From NCBI RefSeq assembly GCF_005845215.1, contig NZ_SPHO01000007.1, positions 186,001-250,000 on the forward strand: a stretch of 64,000 bases of DNA, written 5' to 3'. The DNA comes from Clostridium sp. 1001271st1 H5 (GTDB lineage: Bacteria > Bacillota > Clostridia > Lachnospirales > Lachnospiraceae). This document shows, one piece after another, positions 1 through 7,301 of the stretch. A model generated the notes under the pieces. It saw only the letters and a program-made list of their open reading frames with translations, was not told the origin of the DNA and searched no databases. The position numbers and the translations under genes were made by a program. Positions within the stretch are counted from its first letter, which is position 1, and every line of letters begins with the position of its first letter.

Positions 1-777
1 CACTTCATTCAGAGCCGTATCGAGCAGGCCGGATGCCGAACCCGCAAGGACAGCACACGGTTTGTCGATACGCTGATAACCGCCAGCCCGGAGTTTTTCA
101 AGGGGAAATCTCCAAAGGAGATACAGGCGTTCTTCCAAAGGGCGGCAGATTTCCTCATTGGCCGGGTAGGACGGGAAAATATCGTGTCGGCGGTGGTACA
201 CATGGACGAGAAAACGCCCCACCTGCATTTGACCTTTGTTCCGCTGACAAAGGACAACCGCCTGTGTGCAAAGGAGATTATCGGCAACCGGGCAAACCTG
301 ACGAAGTGGCAGGACGATTTTCACGCCTATATGGTGGTGAAATATCCCGACTTGGAGCGTGGGGAGAGTGCCAGCAAGACAGGCCGGAAGCATATCCCCA
401 CCCGGCTTTTCAAACAGGCGGTTTCCCTCTCCAAACAGGCCAGAGCCATTGAAGCCGCCCTTGACGGCATTAACCCGCTGAACGCCGGAAAGAAAAAAGA
501 GGAAGCCCTCTTCATGCTGAAAAAGTGGTTCCCGCAGATGGAGAACTTCTCCGGGCAGTTGAAAAAGTACAAGGTCACAATCAATGACCTGCTGGAAGAA
601 AACAAAAAGCTGGAAGCAAGGGCAAAGGCCAGTGAGCAAGGCAAGATGAAAGACCGCATGGAACGGGCAACGCTGGAAAGCGAATTACACAATCTCCGCA
701 ATTTCGTTGACCGTATCCCGCCGGAAGTGCTGGCGCAGGTGAAACGGCAACAGCGGCACACAGTAAAGGAAAGGTGA
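1..777 (+). CDS. MobV/Pre-type relaxase, 5' truncated by window edge
   Basis: The frame is open from base 1 and ends with TGA at 775-777, giving 258 visible codons; the true start is upstream of the window. The MobV (Mob_Pre) family nicks plasmid or transposon origin DNA and starts conjugative transfer with help from a co-resident element. The metal-binding motif HMDEKTPHLH is seen around residues 66-75 of the visible part. It is followed by the family pattern FVPLTKDNRLCAKEI. The C-terminal 80 residues are rich in K and E and look coiled-coil. Family members are usually 400 residues or more, so about a third is missing. GTG at 184 is an internal codon, not the start, because homology clearly continues upstream of it. 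Confidence 0.9.
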   Translation, partial: HFIQSRIEQAGCRTRKDSTRFVDTLITASPEFFKGKSPKEIQAFFQRAADFLIGRVGRENIVSAVVHMDEKTPHLHLTFVPLTKDNRLCAKEIIGNRANLTKWQDDFHAYMVVKYPDLERGESASKTGRKHIPTRLFKQAVSLSKQARAIEAALDGINPLNAGKKKEEALFMLKKWFPQMENFSGQLKKYKVTINDLLEENKKLEARAKASEQGKMKDRMERATLESELHNLRNFVDRIPPEVLAQVKRQQRHTVKER

Positions 778-849
778 TAGATATAAGCAGAAATTTTCGC
801 CGCCCCTGTGCGGCATTGTACCTTGAAAACTGAATATGGAGGACACTGG

Positions 850-1044
850 ATGGCAAAAAGCGAAAGCGATATTTTTACGCCCCGGACAGGGCAGGTCATA
901 CAAGCAGAGAACGGCACGCAGTATTTTGTATGTGGGAACAACCGTATAAAAATCTCCGAACACTTCGCCGCAGGCGGGAAGCCCCTCGGTGATCTGATTG
1001 TAGATGTGGTGCGGCATACCGCAGAAAAAGCCGCTTCAACCTGA
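850..1044 (+). CDS. Small TnpW-like transposon protein
   Basis: A 64-residue protein whose ATG at 850 is preceded by GGAGG at 838-842; longer in-frame versions starting at 808 lack a ribosome site. It lies between relaxase and recombinase, exactly where Tn4451-like elements of gut Firmicutes carry a short gene usually called TnpW. The sequence shows a beta-rich middle (YFVCGNNRIKISEHF) and an amphipathic C-terminal helix. This resembles the usual pattern of these proteins, a YxVxVHF-like strand followed by a helical tail. The molecular role of this family is not established. Family assignment rests on position and general pattern. Confidence 0.55.
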   Translation: MAKSESDIFTPRTGQVIQAENGTQYFVCGNNRIKISEHFAAGGKPLGDLIVDVVRHTAEKAAST

Positions 1045-1145
1045 TAGCCCATCATTGATAACACGCCCACGCTTATGATATAATTGCCATAGAGCAAAAG
1101 TATTGTAAGCGTGGGTTGTTTCTTTAAGAAGGAGGATTTTTAACG

Positions 1146-2768
1146 GTGAAACAACCTTACAATACTACGATTTACAACACGGCGCTTTATATGAGATTGA
1201 GCCGGGACGATGAAAACTATGGTGACAGCGTAAGCATTGAAACACAGCGGACAATCCTGCAACAGTACGCAAAGGAACAGGGACTTCATGTAGTCGGTGA
1301 GTATGTGGACGATGGCTGGTCGGGGACGAACTTTGAACGCCCGGATTTTCAGCGCATGATGGACGATGTGGAAGCCGGAAAAGTAAACTGCATTGTCACG
1401 AAAGACCTTTCCCGTTTCGGGCGGGAACATGTGATGATGGACTACTATCTGGAATTTCTGTTCCCGGAAAAACGGGTGCGCTACATCGCCGTTGCGGAGA
1501 ATGAGGACACAGAGAAAGGGCTTTCCGATTTTGTCCCGTTCAAAAACCTGTTCAATGAATGGTTTGCGAAAGATACAAGCCGCAAGGTAAAGGCCGCTTT
1601 CAAAGCAAAGTTTGCCACAGGACAGCGTATCGGCGCTTATGCTCCCATCGGGTACAGGAAACACCCGGAAATCAAAAACAAGCTGATAATCGACGAGGAA
1701 ACCCGCTGGATAGTGGAGAAGATTTTTGACCTCGCCATTCATGGCAGAGGGGCGGCCAGTATCACAAGAATACTGATTGCGGAAAAGGTTCCCACGCCGG
1801 GATTTATCAACTTCCAGCGTGACGGGACTTTCGCAAACATCTATGCGGGTGCGCCAGAGGAAAAAAGCTACGCATGGACGATAGCGCAGGTCAAGAGCAT
1901 TATGAAAGACGAAACCTATATCGGCCATACCATCCACTACCGGGAAACAAACATTTCCTTTAAGAACAAGCGGAGGATACGCAAGCCCCAAAGTGAATGG
2001 GTGCGGGTGGAGAACACGCAGGAGCCGATTATCAGCGAACAGGTTTTCCGGCAGGTACAGGAGCAGATAGCAAACCGCCGCAGAAAATGCAAGGACGGTA
2101 CAACACAGATTTTTTCCGGATTGGTAAAATGTTCGGATTGCGGCTGGTCGTTGTCCTATGGGGAGAACAGGCAGAACAGCAAGCCTTACGGCCATTATCA
2201 TTGTAGCAAGTACGGACAGGGCACACGCCAATGCTCCATGCATTATATCCGCTATGATGTGCTTTACGCCTATGTCCTCTCCCGTCTGCAATACTGGTCG
2301 GGGCTGGTACAGCATGATGAAGAACGGCTCTTGAAGCGGCTGTTAAACGCCAATGACAAGGGACAGGCCGCCGCAAGAAAGAAGCAAGCCGCAGAGTTGA
2401 ACAAAGCGGAGAAGCGGAAAGCCGAAGTCGATACCCTGTTTGCCCGGATGTATGAGGACTGGGCGGCGGGGCGTATCACAGAATACAACTTCTCTATGCT
2501 GTCCGGGAAGTACCAGAGCGAACAGGCTGAACTGGACACAAAGATTGAACAGCTTCAATCCGCTATCGCCACTGAAAGCCAGAACGCCGCAGACGCAGAA
2601 AAATGGATTGCCTTGATGAAAGAGTGCGTCAATCCAACAGAACTGACCGCCGAACTTTTGAATACGCTGATTGAAAAAATCGTTGTCCATGAAGCGGTCA
2701 AAGGTGAGGACGGAAGCCGGGAACAGGAGGTAGAAATCTTCTACCGCTTTATCGGCAAAATTGATTAA
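1146..2768 (+). CDS. TnpX-type large serine recombinase
   Basis: A 540-residue site-specific recombinase that would excise and insert the element through a 5' phosphoserine intermediate. The N-terminal resolvase domain (about 10-160) has the catalytic serine in YMRLSRDD (Ser19) and the RFGREH motif. A recombinase domain follows (about 175-290). Next comes a zinc ribbon with CSDCG and later Cys/His pairs (about 330-380). A long coiled coil with a DUF4368-like tail (400-530) ends the protein. The start is GTG at 1146, with AAGGAGG about ten bases upstream. It ends 26 bases before the proposed right end of the element, as in Tn4451, where tnpX lies at one terminus. The protein looks complete and probably active. 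Confidence 0.93.
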   Translation: MKQPYNTTIYNTALYMRLSRDDENYGDSVSIETQRTILQQYAKEQGLHVVGEYVDDGWSGTNFERPDFQRMMDDVEAGKVNCIVTKDLSRFGREHVMMDYYLEFLFPEKRVRYIAVAENEDTEKGLSDFVPFKNLFNEWFAKDTSRKVKAAFKAKFATGQRIGAYAPIGYRKHPEIKNKLIIDEETRWIVEKIFDLAIHGRGAASITRILIAEKVPTPGFINFQRDGTFANIYAGAPEEKSYAWTIAQVKSIMKDETYIGHTIHYRETNISFKNKRRIRKPQSEWVRVENTQEPIISEQVFRQVQEQIANRRRKCKDGTTQIFSGLVKCSDCGWSLSYGENRQNSKPYGHYHCSKYGQGTRQCSMHYIRYDVLYAYVLSRLQYWSGLVQHDEERLLKRLLNANDKGQAAARKKQAAELNKAEKRKAEVDTLFARMYEDWAAGRITEYNFSMLSGKYQSEQAELDTKIEQLQSAIATESQNAADAEKWIALMKECVNPTELTAELLNTLIEKIVVHEAVKGEDGSREQEVEIFYRFIGKID

Positions 2769-2785
2769 ATGACACCAATATTTTT

Positions 2786-2802
2786 AACTATGTGATACCG
2801 GC
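2786..2802 (+). other. Proposed right attachment junction of the transposon
   Basis: Frame analysis upstream of 2794 gives a stop (TAA 2785-2787) only two codons away. Downstream, the frame reads TGIGCPDVSLLQELSDVLG, the standard end of an XRE helix-turn-helix domain. The switch from element to host sequence therefore falls near the GA at 2794-2795. Tn4451-type recombinases use GA as the central dinucleotide. The exact base is not provable without the left junction or an empty-site relative. Confidence 0.6.
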
Positions 2803-3264
2803 ATTGGATGTCCTGATGTCTCCCTGCTTCAGGAGCTTTCAGATGTCTTGGGGGTAAATATTGAAAAAATACTGTTGGGCGATTTGGAACCCAATGAAAA
2901 AGATGGAGGAAATATGAAACGAATTAAATTCTATATGTGCCCTGTCTGCGGCAATGTGATAACAGGCACGGGCATGGCGGAAATCTCCTGCTGCGGCAGG
3001 AAGCTGAATCCCCTGGAGGCCAGACCGGCAGACCTGTCCCACCGTGTGTCCGCGGAGGAGGTGGAAGGTGATTATTACATCACTCTGGAACATGGTATGG
3101 AAAAACAGCACTACATTACATTTATGGCATACGCTGCCTGGGACAGGGTGCTTTTAATTAAGCTGTACCCCGAACAGGCAGCCCAGGCACGCTTTCCCAG
3201 GACTCATCACGGAATGCTGTATATCTGCTGCAGCAGCCACGGGCTTTTCTCAACCAGTCTGTAG
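2795..3264 (+). pseudogene. 3' part of an XRE regulator with metal-binding tail, cut by the transposon
   Basis: The open frame begins without a start and reads GIGCPDVSLLQELSDVLGVNIEKILLGD, the last helix region of an XRE (Cro/CI) DNA-binding domain. A second domain follows with CPVCGN and CCGRKL cysteines and HGMEKQHYI. That layout is like the desulfoferrodoxin-type domain found C-terminal to some clostridial XRE regulators. The N-terminal half would lie beyond the left end of the transposon. A TTG at 2848 and an ATG at 2914 with GGAGG upstream could still allow translation of the metal-binding domain alone. The remaining part is intact down to TAG at 3262-3264. The interruption is probably reversible by excision. 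Confidence 0.75.
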
Positions 3265-3284
3265 GCCCTTTTTCCAAAATCCCA

Positions 3285-3338
3285 TTGACATTGCTCTCTG
3301 TATCCTGTATGATACTCAATAGACCGACGGTCGGTCTA
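3285..3338 (+). promoter_or_regulatory. Sigma-A promoter with perfect TetR-type palindromic operator
   Basis: The -35 box TTGACA (3285-3290), a 17-base spacer and TATGAT (3308-3313) form an excellent promoter. Just downstream, at about +1, lies a perfect palindrome: TAGACCGAC (3320-3328), a central G, then GTCGGTCTA (3330-3338). This is the expected autoregulatory site of a TetR repressor. The gene it controls starts at 3358 and is broken. Confidence 0.85.
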
Positions 3339-3357
3339 CAGAATAGGAGGGCAGAAC

Positions 3358-3770
3358 ATGGCACGCATTGTTAAAGAAGCGGATGGATGATTGAGGAATT
3401 CCATCTGCCGGTCAACGCGCAGATGCACGAAAAAAGCATTGTGCGCTCCATCCTGGCGCTCTCACCTATCCTGGGCCAGGTGGTGTCCCAGGGCGTGGAG
3501 CAGCATATATTCTCCACGGAATATCCCCTGGAAGCCATACAGATACTGCTGGCCTCCGGCCAGGTACTGTTTGATTCCTCCATGTTTGCATGGACGCCAG
3601 CGGAGATGGAGCAAAAGGTAAATGGATTCATAGCTGCCATGGAAGCTGTCCTGGGCGCTGAAGCCGGAACCTTTGAGCCCATGAAACAGATTCTGGCCGC
3701 AGGAAACACCATTGCGCCGGAGTCCCGCCAGAAACCGGAGTCCCACCAGAAACCGCAGCCCCGGTCAGGG
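3358..3770 (+). pseudogene. TetR-family regulator with its DNA-binding domain deleted
   Basis: An ATG at 3358 with AGGAGG upstream begins MARIVKEADG and stops after ten codons. This is the typical first stretch of a TetR regulator (MARIVKEAD). In another frame the next sequence (from about 3387) reads EEFHLPVNAQMHEKSIVRSILALSPILGQVVSQGVEQHIF, which is a TetR ligand-binding domain. The helix-turn-helix segment between the two pieces is missing, and the joint is frame-shifted. The gene therefore cannot make a repressor. The C-terminal fragment runs on without its own stop into transporter sequence near 3770. Confidence 0.75.
3717..3752 (+). repeat. Two tandem 18-bp repeats at a deletion junction
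   Basis: The 18-base unit CCGGAGTCCCGCCAGAAA (3717-3734) is repeated at 3735-3752 with one G-to-A change. It is followed by a partial third copy (CCGCAGCCCC). The repeats sit at the place where TetR sequence gives way to MFS sequence, so they may mark how the deletion formed. That link is an inference. Confidence 0.7.
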
Positions 3771-4347
3771 AGGGACTTCCATTCTTCTTACAGCCGCTGT
3801 CATGATGCTGCTTTCCGTCATCAGCTCCATGTATGAACCAGCGGTAACAGCCAGCATTCCCCTACTGGTAAAGGAAGAACATCTGGAAGGCGCCAACGGT
3901 CTTGTAAACGGAGTCCAGGCCCTGTCCATCGGAGCCGTGGCTGGGAAGATGCGCATGGATAACCTTTACCGCCTGCTGGCAGCCATCACCCTGCTGATTC
4001 TTCCCATGGCCCTGTCTGTGACCCCTGCTCTGATTAGCTGCGGCTTTTATCCGTCCTACCTGTTATTCCTGGCATGCGCTGTGTCCATTGCCATGATTAT
4101 GACCATCATCTCCATCTTCATTGTCACAAAGGTCCAGAAAGAAACCCCCAACGAAAATCCGGGAAAGGTGATGGCCATTATCACGGCGGCAGCACAGTGT
4201 GCGGCTCCCCTGGGGCAGCTGGTCTGCGGGTTTATCTTCCAGACCTTCTCGGCAAGGCTTTATCTTCCGGCCCTGTTTATATGCATTGCCATGGCATTGG
4301 TTTCCCTGGCTGCCAGACATCTGTGGGCGGAAATCACAGTCTCTTAA
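3771..4347 (+). pseudogene. MFS exporter remnant with N-terminal and internal deletions
   Basis: From about 3771 the frame ending at 4347 reads SILLTAAVMMLLSVISSMYEPAVTASIPLLVKEEHLEGANGLVNGVQALS. This is the third/fourth-helix region of an EntS/DHA3-like major facilitator exporter. It then jumps to GKMRMDNLYRLLAAITLLILPMALSV and four C-terminal helices. The first two or so helices and roughly 130 central residues are absent compared with the usual 400-residue family. It belongs behind the TetR gene as its regulated exporter. The stop at 4345-4347 shares TTAA with the stop of the convergent methyltransferase. Confidence 0.75.
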
Positions 4348-5117
4348 TCCACGGGCCTTTTCTTCCTGGCAGCCATCATATAGCGGTGGATGGTCCCGTC
4401 AACAGAGCCGTGTGACTCCAGAAGGTCCTGGGCAGCAAACAGTCTGTCCAGGCAGCCATCCACGGAAAAGCCCGGAAATTCCCACTCAATGATTTTGGCA
4501 AACCAGACAAGGGCTCCCACGTCAAAAAAACGTATAGGGCGGAAGGCTTCGCCTTTTTCCATGATTTCAAAGCCTGCCCCGGTAAGGGTCCGTGACTGCA
4601 GCTTCAGGTTCATTCCTGGAAAGGGCTTGGGCGTGCCCGGCAAAAGCAGCCCTGCCAAATCCCTGTCATTCTCCTCCCCCACCTGCTGGGTTATGAATAT
4701 ACCTCCCGGCTTCAGGATGCGGTACACTTCCTCTGCAGCATAATTCCCATGACGGTTTATGACCATATCAAAACAGCTGTCCGGAAACGGCAGAGGAAGA
4801 TTTCCCGACGCCTCCCTGAAATCAATTCCCAGAGGCGCCAGACGTTTCCGGCACAGCTCTGCATTGGGCGGATATGCCTCAGTGGCACTGGTCCTGCCGT
4901 ATGGATGGCCCAGCGACAGGAGAAACTCGCCTCCCCCTGTGTCCATATCCAAAAGATAGTCCCTGTCTTTAAGATGGGACAGGATAATTGTCCTGTAATC
5001 CCAGGGCAGGCCGCCCTCCTCCCTGTACCTGTCTTCTATGTGCGAAAAATCCCACCCGTGAATGTGGGCCAAAGCCTCCTCGGCTTTCCATATCTTTTTT
5101 AATTCCTCAGTCTTCAT
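4344..5117 (-). CDS. Class I SAM-dependent methyltransferase
   Basis: A 257-residue protein beginning MKTEELKKIWKAEEALAHIHGWDFSHIEDR. The ATG at 5117 has AAAGGAG seven bases upstream; a longer frame to 5144 lacks a ribosome site. The SAM-binding motif I appears as LLDMDTGGGEFLLSLG (about 56-71). It is followed by the acidic end of strand 2 (TEAYPPN), a PDSCFDMVINRHG motif and the post-motif EVYRILKPGGIFITQQVG. The family methylates small molecules or proteins; the substrate cannot be told. The gene is single, with a leader that contains a nested inverted repeat (5161-5231). Its 3' end overlaps the wrecked MFS gene by four bases. Confidence 0.85.
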   Translation of the reverse strand: MKTEELKKIWKAEEALAHIHGWDFSHIEDRYREEGGLPWDYRTIILSHLKDRDYLLDMDTGGGEFLLSLGHPYGRTSATEAYPPNAELCRKRLAPLGIDFREASGNLPLPFPDSCFDMVINRHGNYAAEEVYRILKPGGIFITQQVGEENDRDLAGLLLPGTPKPFPGMNLKLQSRTLTGAGFEIMEKGEAFRPIRFFDVGALVWFAKIIEWEFPGFSVDGCLDRLFAAQDLLESHGSVDGTIHRYMMAARKKRPVD

Positions 5118-5160
5118 AGCGCTGCTCCTTTCCCTATTCATCACCTGGTTCCATGGATAG

Positions 5161-5231
5161 GGCGCAGCCCCGGAAATGACAGCCTGATTCTTTCATCCCG
5201 ACACAATGGCTGTCTGCCTTAAGGCTGCGCC
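5161..5231 (-). promoter_or_regulatory. Nested inverted repeat in the methyltransferase leader
   Basis: Two perfect stems are nested: GGCGCAGCC (5161-5169) with GGCTGCGCC (5223-5231), and inside it GACAGCC (5178-5184) with GGCTGTC (5208-5214). The element ends about 44 bases upstream of the methyltransferase start. The GCTGC arm could instead pair with GCAGC right after the ribosome site, with CCCTAT pairing to ATAGGG. This gives a second, exclusive fold around AAAGGAG. Pairing is seen; a switching function is inference. It could also be a dispersed palindromic repeat. Confidence 0.5.
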
Positions 5232-5498
5232 GGGTAGTTATCTGACATGCTTTTTCTCATAATTCCTCCTTGCCGGCCACAAAACAGGCCTGTGTGTCTG
5301 CTGCTATCAGCACGTATCCCTGTCTGATTCTCCAATTGTCCTTACAGCTTCGGGATGTAATCATTATACTCCCTTATGCCCGAAGGGGTAAATACATAAG
5401 GCTTTTCCGGCTGTTTTCAGCATATTTTTTTGTATTATAAATAAAAACAATAAGATTTCGTGTTTTCACCCTATTTTTATATCTGAAACCGTATTTTC

Positions 5499-5527
5499 TT
5501 GCTTTTTCCATTTTTTTGTGGTAGATT
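5499..5527 (+). promoter_or_regulatory. Probable promoter of the Na+/alanine symporter gene
   Basis: TTGCTT (5499-5504), a 17-base T-rich spacer, and TAGATT (5522-5527) make an acceptable sigma-A promoter about 70 bases before the symporter ATG. The gene-free stretch 5232-5498 is AT-rich in its second half; I see no gene in it. Confidence 0.55.
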
Positions 5528-5598
5528 AGTTGATATTATTCAGACCAAAGCCGTATCCCTCACACTACATTACGGCTGCGGGGAAATGAGGTATCATT

Positions 5599-7062
5599 AT
5601 GGAACTGGTAAGCAGTATCGTAGAAGGCATCAATAACTGCCTCTGGGGCATTCCCATGATTGGCCTTCTCTTCGGAACCCATCTCTTCCTCACCTTCAAA
5701 ACAGGATTCATCCAGCGCATGACCTTTACGGGTATCCGCCTGTCCGTCACCAGGGACCAGGATACCCACGGTGATATCAGCCAGTTTGCGGCCCTCACCA
5801 CCGCCCTGGCCTCCACCATCGGCACAGGAAATATCATAGGCGTGGGTACGGCCATAGCCCTGGGAGGACCGGGCGCCGTGCTCTGGTGCTGGCTCACAGG
5901 CGTATTCGGCATCGCCACCAAGTACGGCGAATCCCTGATTGCAGTAAAGTACAGGGTGCGCACCAAGGACGGAACCATGCTGGGAGGCGCCATGTATGCT
6001 CTGGAACGCGGTCTTAACATGCGGTGGCTGGGCATTGCTTTCGCAGTCCTTGGAACCCTTACATCCTTCGGCATAGGATGCGGCGTGCAGGTCAATGCCA
6101 TATCCAGCATTGTAAACAGCAATGTTGCCCCTGCCGTCATGGCCGGCTCCGGAAGCCTTAAGGATATTCTGGATACATACCCCTGGGCCATCAGCCTGGC
6201 AGTGGGTCTTGTCACGGCAGCTATCACCTGTCTGGTAATTTTCGGGGGCGTAAAATCCATTGCCAGGGTATGTGAAAAGCTGGTTCCCTTCATGGCCTTT
6301 TTCTACGTGGCGGGCTGCCTTGTGATTCTGTTCATCAACCGCGCCTTCCTGGGCCAGACCTTCTCCCTTATCATTAAGAGCGCCTTCACAGAGGTCCGTT
6401 CCATTGCCGGCGGCCTGGCCGGGACCGGCATCATGATGTCAGCCAGGTACGGAATTGCCAGAGGTCTCTTTTCCAATGAATCCGGCATGGGTTCCGCTCC
6501 CATTGTGGCCGCTGCCGCCCAGACCCGCAACCCGGTGCGCCAGGCTCTGGTATCTGCCACCGGCACCTTCTGGGATACGGTTGTGGTGTGTCTCATGACC
6601 GGACTGGTACTGGTCAGCAGCATCATTGGCCATGATGCCATAAATGTGGCCAACCTGTCCGGCGGCGGGCTGACCAACGCAGCCTTCAGCCTGATTCCAT
6701 ACATCGGGCAGCCCATACTCATCGTGGGCATCATTACCTTTGCCTATTCCACCATTCTGGGCTGGTCTTACTACGGCGAGCGCTGCCTGGAATATCTGAT
6801 GGGCAAGCGGGGTGTAATCCCCTATCGTGTGGCATGGATTGCAGTGCTAGTGGCTGCCCCGGTCATTCAGCTGGAGCTGGTGTGGTCCATTGCCGACACC
6901 CTCAATGCGCTGATGGCTGTTCCCAACCTGATTGCAGTCCTGCTTCTGTCCGGTGTGATTGCCAGAGACACCAGATATTACCTGGCGCACCTGGATGAAA
7001 AGGATAAAACCCCGATTCCCCTGGTCAGCGACCAGGGAGTCCTTCCCTTTTTCAAACAATAA
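5599..7062 (+). CDS. Sodium:alanine/glycine symporter (AGCS family)
   Basis: A 487-residue integral membrane protein importing alanine or glycine with Na+. About eleven hydrophobic segments are visible. The family signatures are GTGNIIGVGTAIALGGPGAVLWCW (about 75-98) and SNESGMGSAPIVAAAAQTRNPVRQA (about 294-318). The length fits AlsT/DagA relatives (450-540). The ATG at 5599 follows GAGG at 5587-5590. The stop lies inside a strong bidirectional terminator shared with the convergent decarboxylase genes. A second AGCS gene lies at 54464-55837, and the two are only moderately similar, so this is not a recent duplication. Confidence 0.93.
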   Translation: MELVSSIVEGINNCLWGIPMIGLLFGTHLFLTFKTGFIQRMTFTGIRLSVTRDQDTHGDISQFAALTTALASTIGTGNIIGVGTAIALGGPGAVLWCWLTGVFGIATKYGESLIAVKYRVRTKDGTMLGGAMYALERGLNMRWLGIAFAVLGTLTSFGIGCGVQVNAISSIVNSNVAPAVMAGSGSLKDILDTYPWAISLAVGLVTAAITCLVIFGGVKSIARVCEKLVPFMAFFYVAGCLVILFINRAFLGQTFSLIIKSAFTEVRSIAGGLAGTGIMMSARYGIARGLFSNESGMGSAPIVAAAAQTRNPVRQALVSATGTFWDTVVVCLMTGLVLVSSIIGHDAINVANLSGGGLTNAAFSLIPYIGQPILIVGIITFAYSTILGWSYYGERCLEYLMGKRGVIPYRVAWIAVLVAAPVIQLELVWSIADTLNALMAVPNLIAVLLLSGVIARDTRYYLAHLDEKDKTPIPLVSDQGVLPFFKQ

Positions 7063-7110
7063 ACAGAAACGGGAGCACGCTGATTGCCAGTGCTCCCGTT
7101 CCTGTTTATT
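7058..7110. terminator. Bidirectional terminator containing two stop codons
   Basis: The 21-base arms 7058-7078 and 7090-7110 pair with one mismatch around an 11-base loop. A-rich and T-rich flanks on both sides suit both strands. The TAA of the symporter (7060-7062) and the stop of the small decarboxylase subunit (7106-7108, minus) are both within the arms. Confidence 0.9.
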
Positions 7111-7246
7111 CGCTGTCATCCTTATGGTCCTTGGTTATGCTGCCCAGCACCATCACCGCCGCCATGATGATGATAATGGCAGCAAAGATTCCGCCCATGC
7201 CTTTTCCCATGATTTCCAGGGCAATTCCCACATGTTCCATATTCAT
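7106..7246 (-). CDS. Small OadG-like subunit of a Na+-pumping decarboxylase
   Basis: A 46-residue protein, MNMEHVGIALEIMGKGMGGIFAAIIIIMAAVMVLGSITK, with one transmembrane helix and a charged tail. The ATG at 7246 is preceded by AAAGGAGG. The helix preceded by GxxxxGxGMxGIF is the pattern of OadG/gamma subunits, which anchor the beta subunit of oxaloacetate or methylmalonyl-CoA decarboxylase. It lies directly downstream of the beta-subunit gene on the same strand. The gamma tail is shorter than usual and lacks the His/Pro-rich zinc-binding end of enteric OadG. Confidence 0.75.
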   Translation of the reverse strand: MNMEHVGIALEIMGKGMGGIFAAIIIIMAAVMVLGSITKDHKDDSE

Positions 7247-7301
7247 ATGCTTCCTCCTTTGCCGCAATGCGCAGAGCCTGTCTGCACCTGCCTCCCTTGT
7301 C

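Larger units (their letters stand above)
1..2794 (+). mobile_element. Right part of a Tn4451-like mobilisable transposon
   Basis: Three same-strand genes in the order relaxase, TnpW-like small protein, large serine recombinase match the recombinase end of Tn4451/Tn4453-type elements. The right boundary is placed by homology. Immediately after about 2794 an XRE-family reading frame begins in mid-protein, as expected if the element had inserted into that gene. Tn4451-family recombinases cross over at a GA dinucleotide, and GA sits at 2794-2795. The left end and any cargo lie outside the window. The boundary is inferred, good to a few bases. Confidence 0.8.

Noticed and set aside
327..1097. Minus-strand open frame of 256 codons opposite the relaxase gene
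   Set aside because: Composition is Ser/Cys/Phe-rich with no motif, and the relaxase on the plus strand explains the region.
1140..2315. Long minus-strand open frame (391 codons) opposite the serine recombinase gene
   Set aside because: No ribosome site or family pattern; the plus strand encodes a clear, complete recombinase. It is an antisense shadow.
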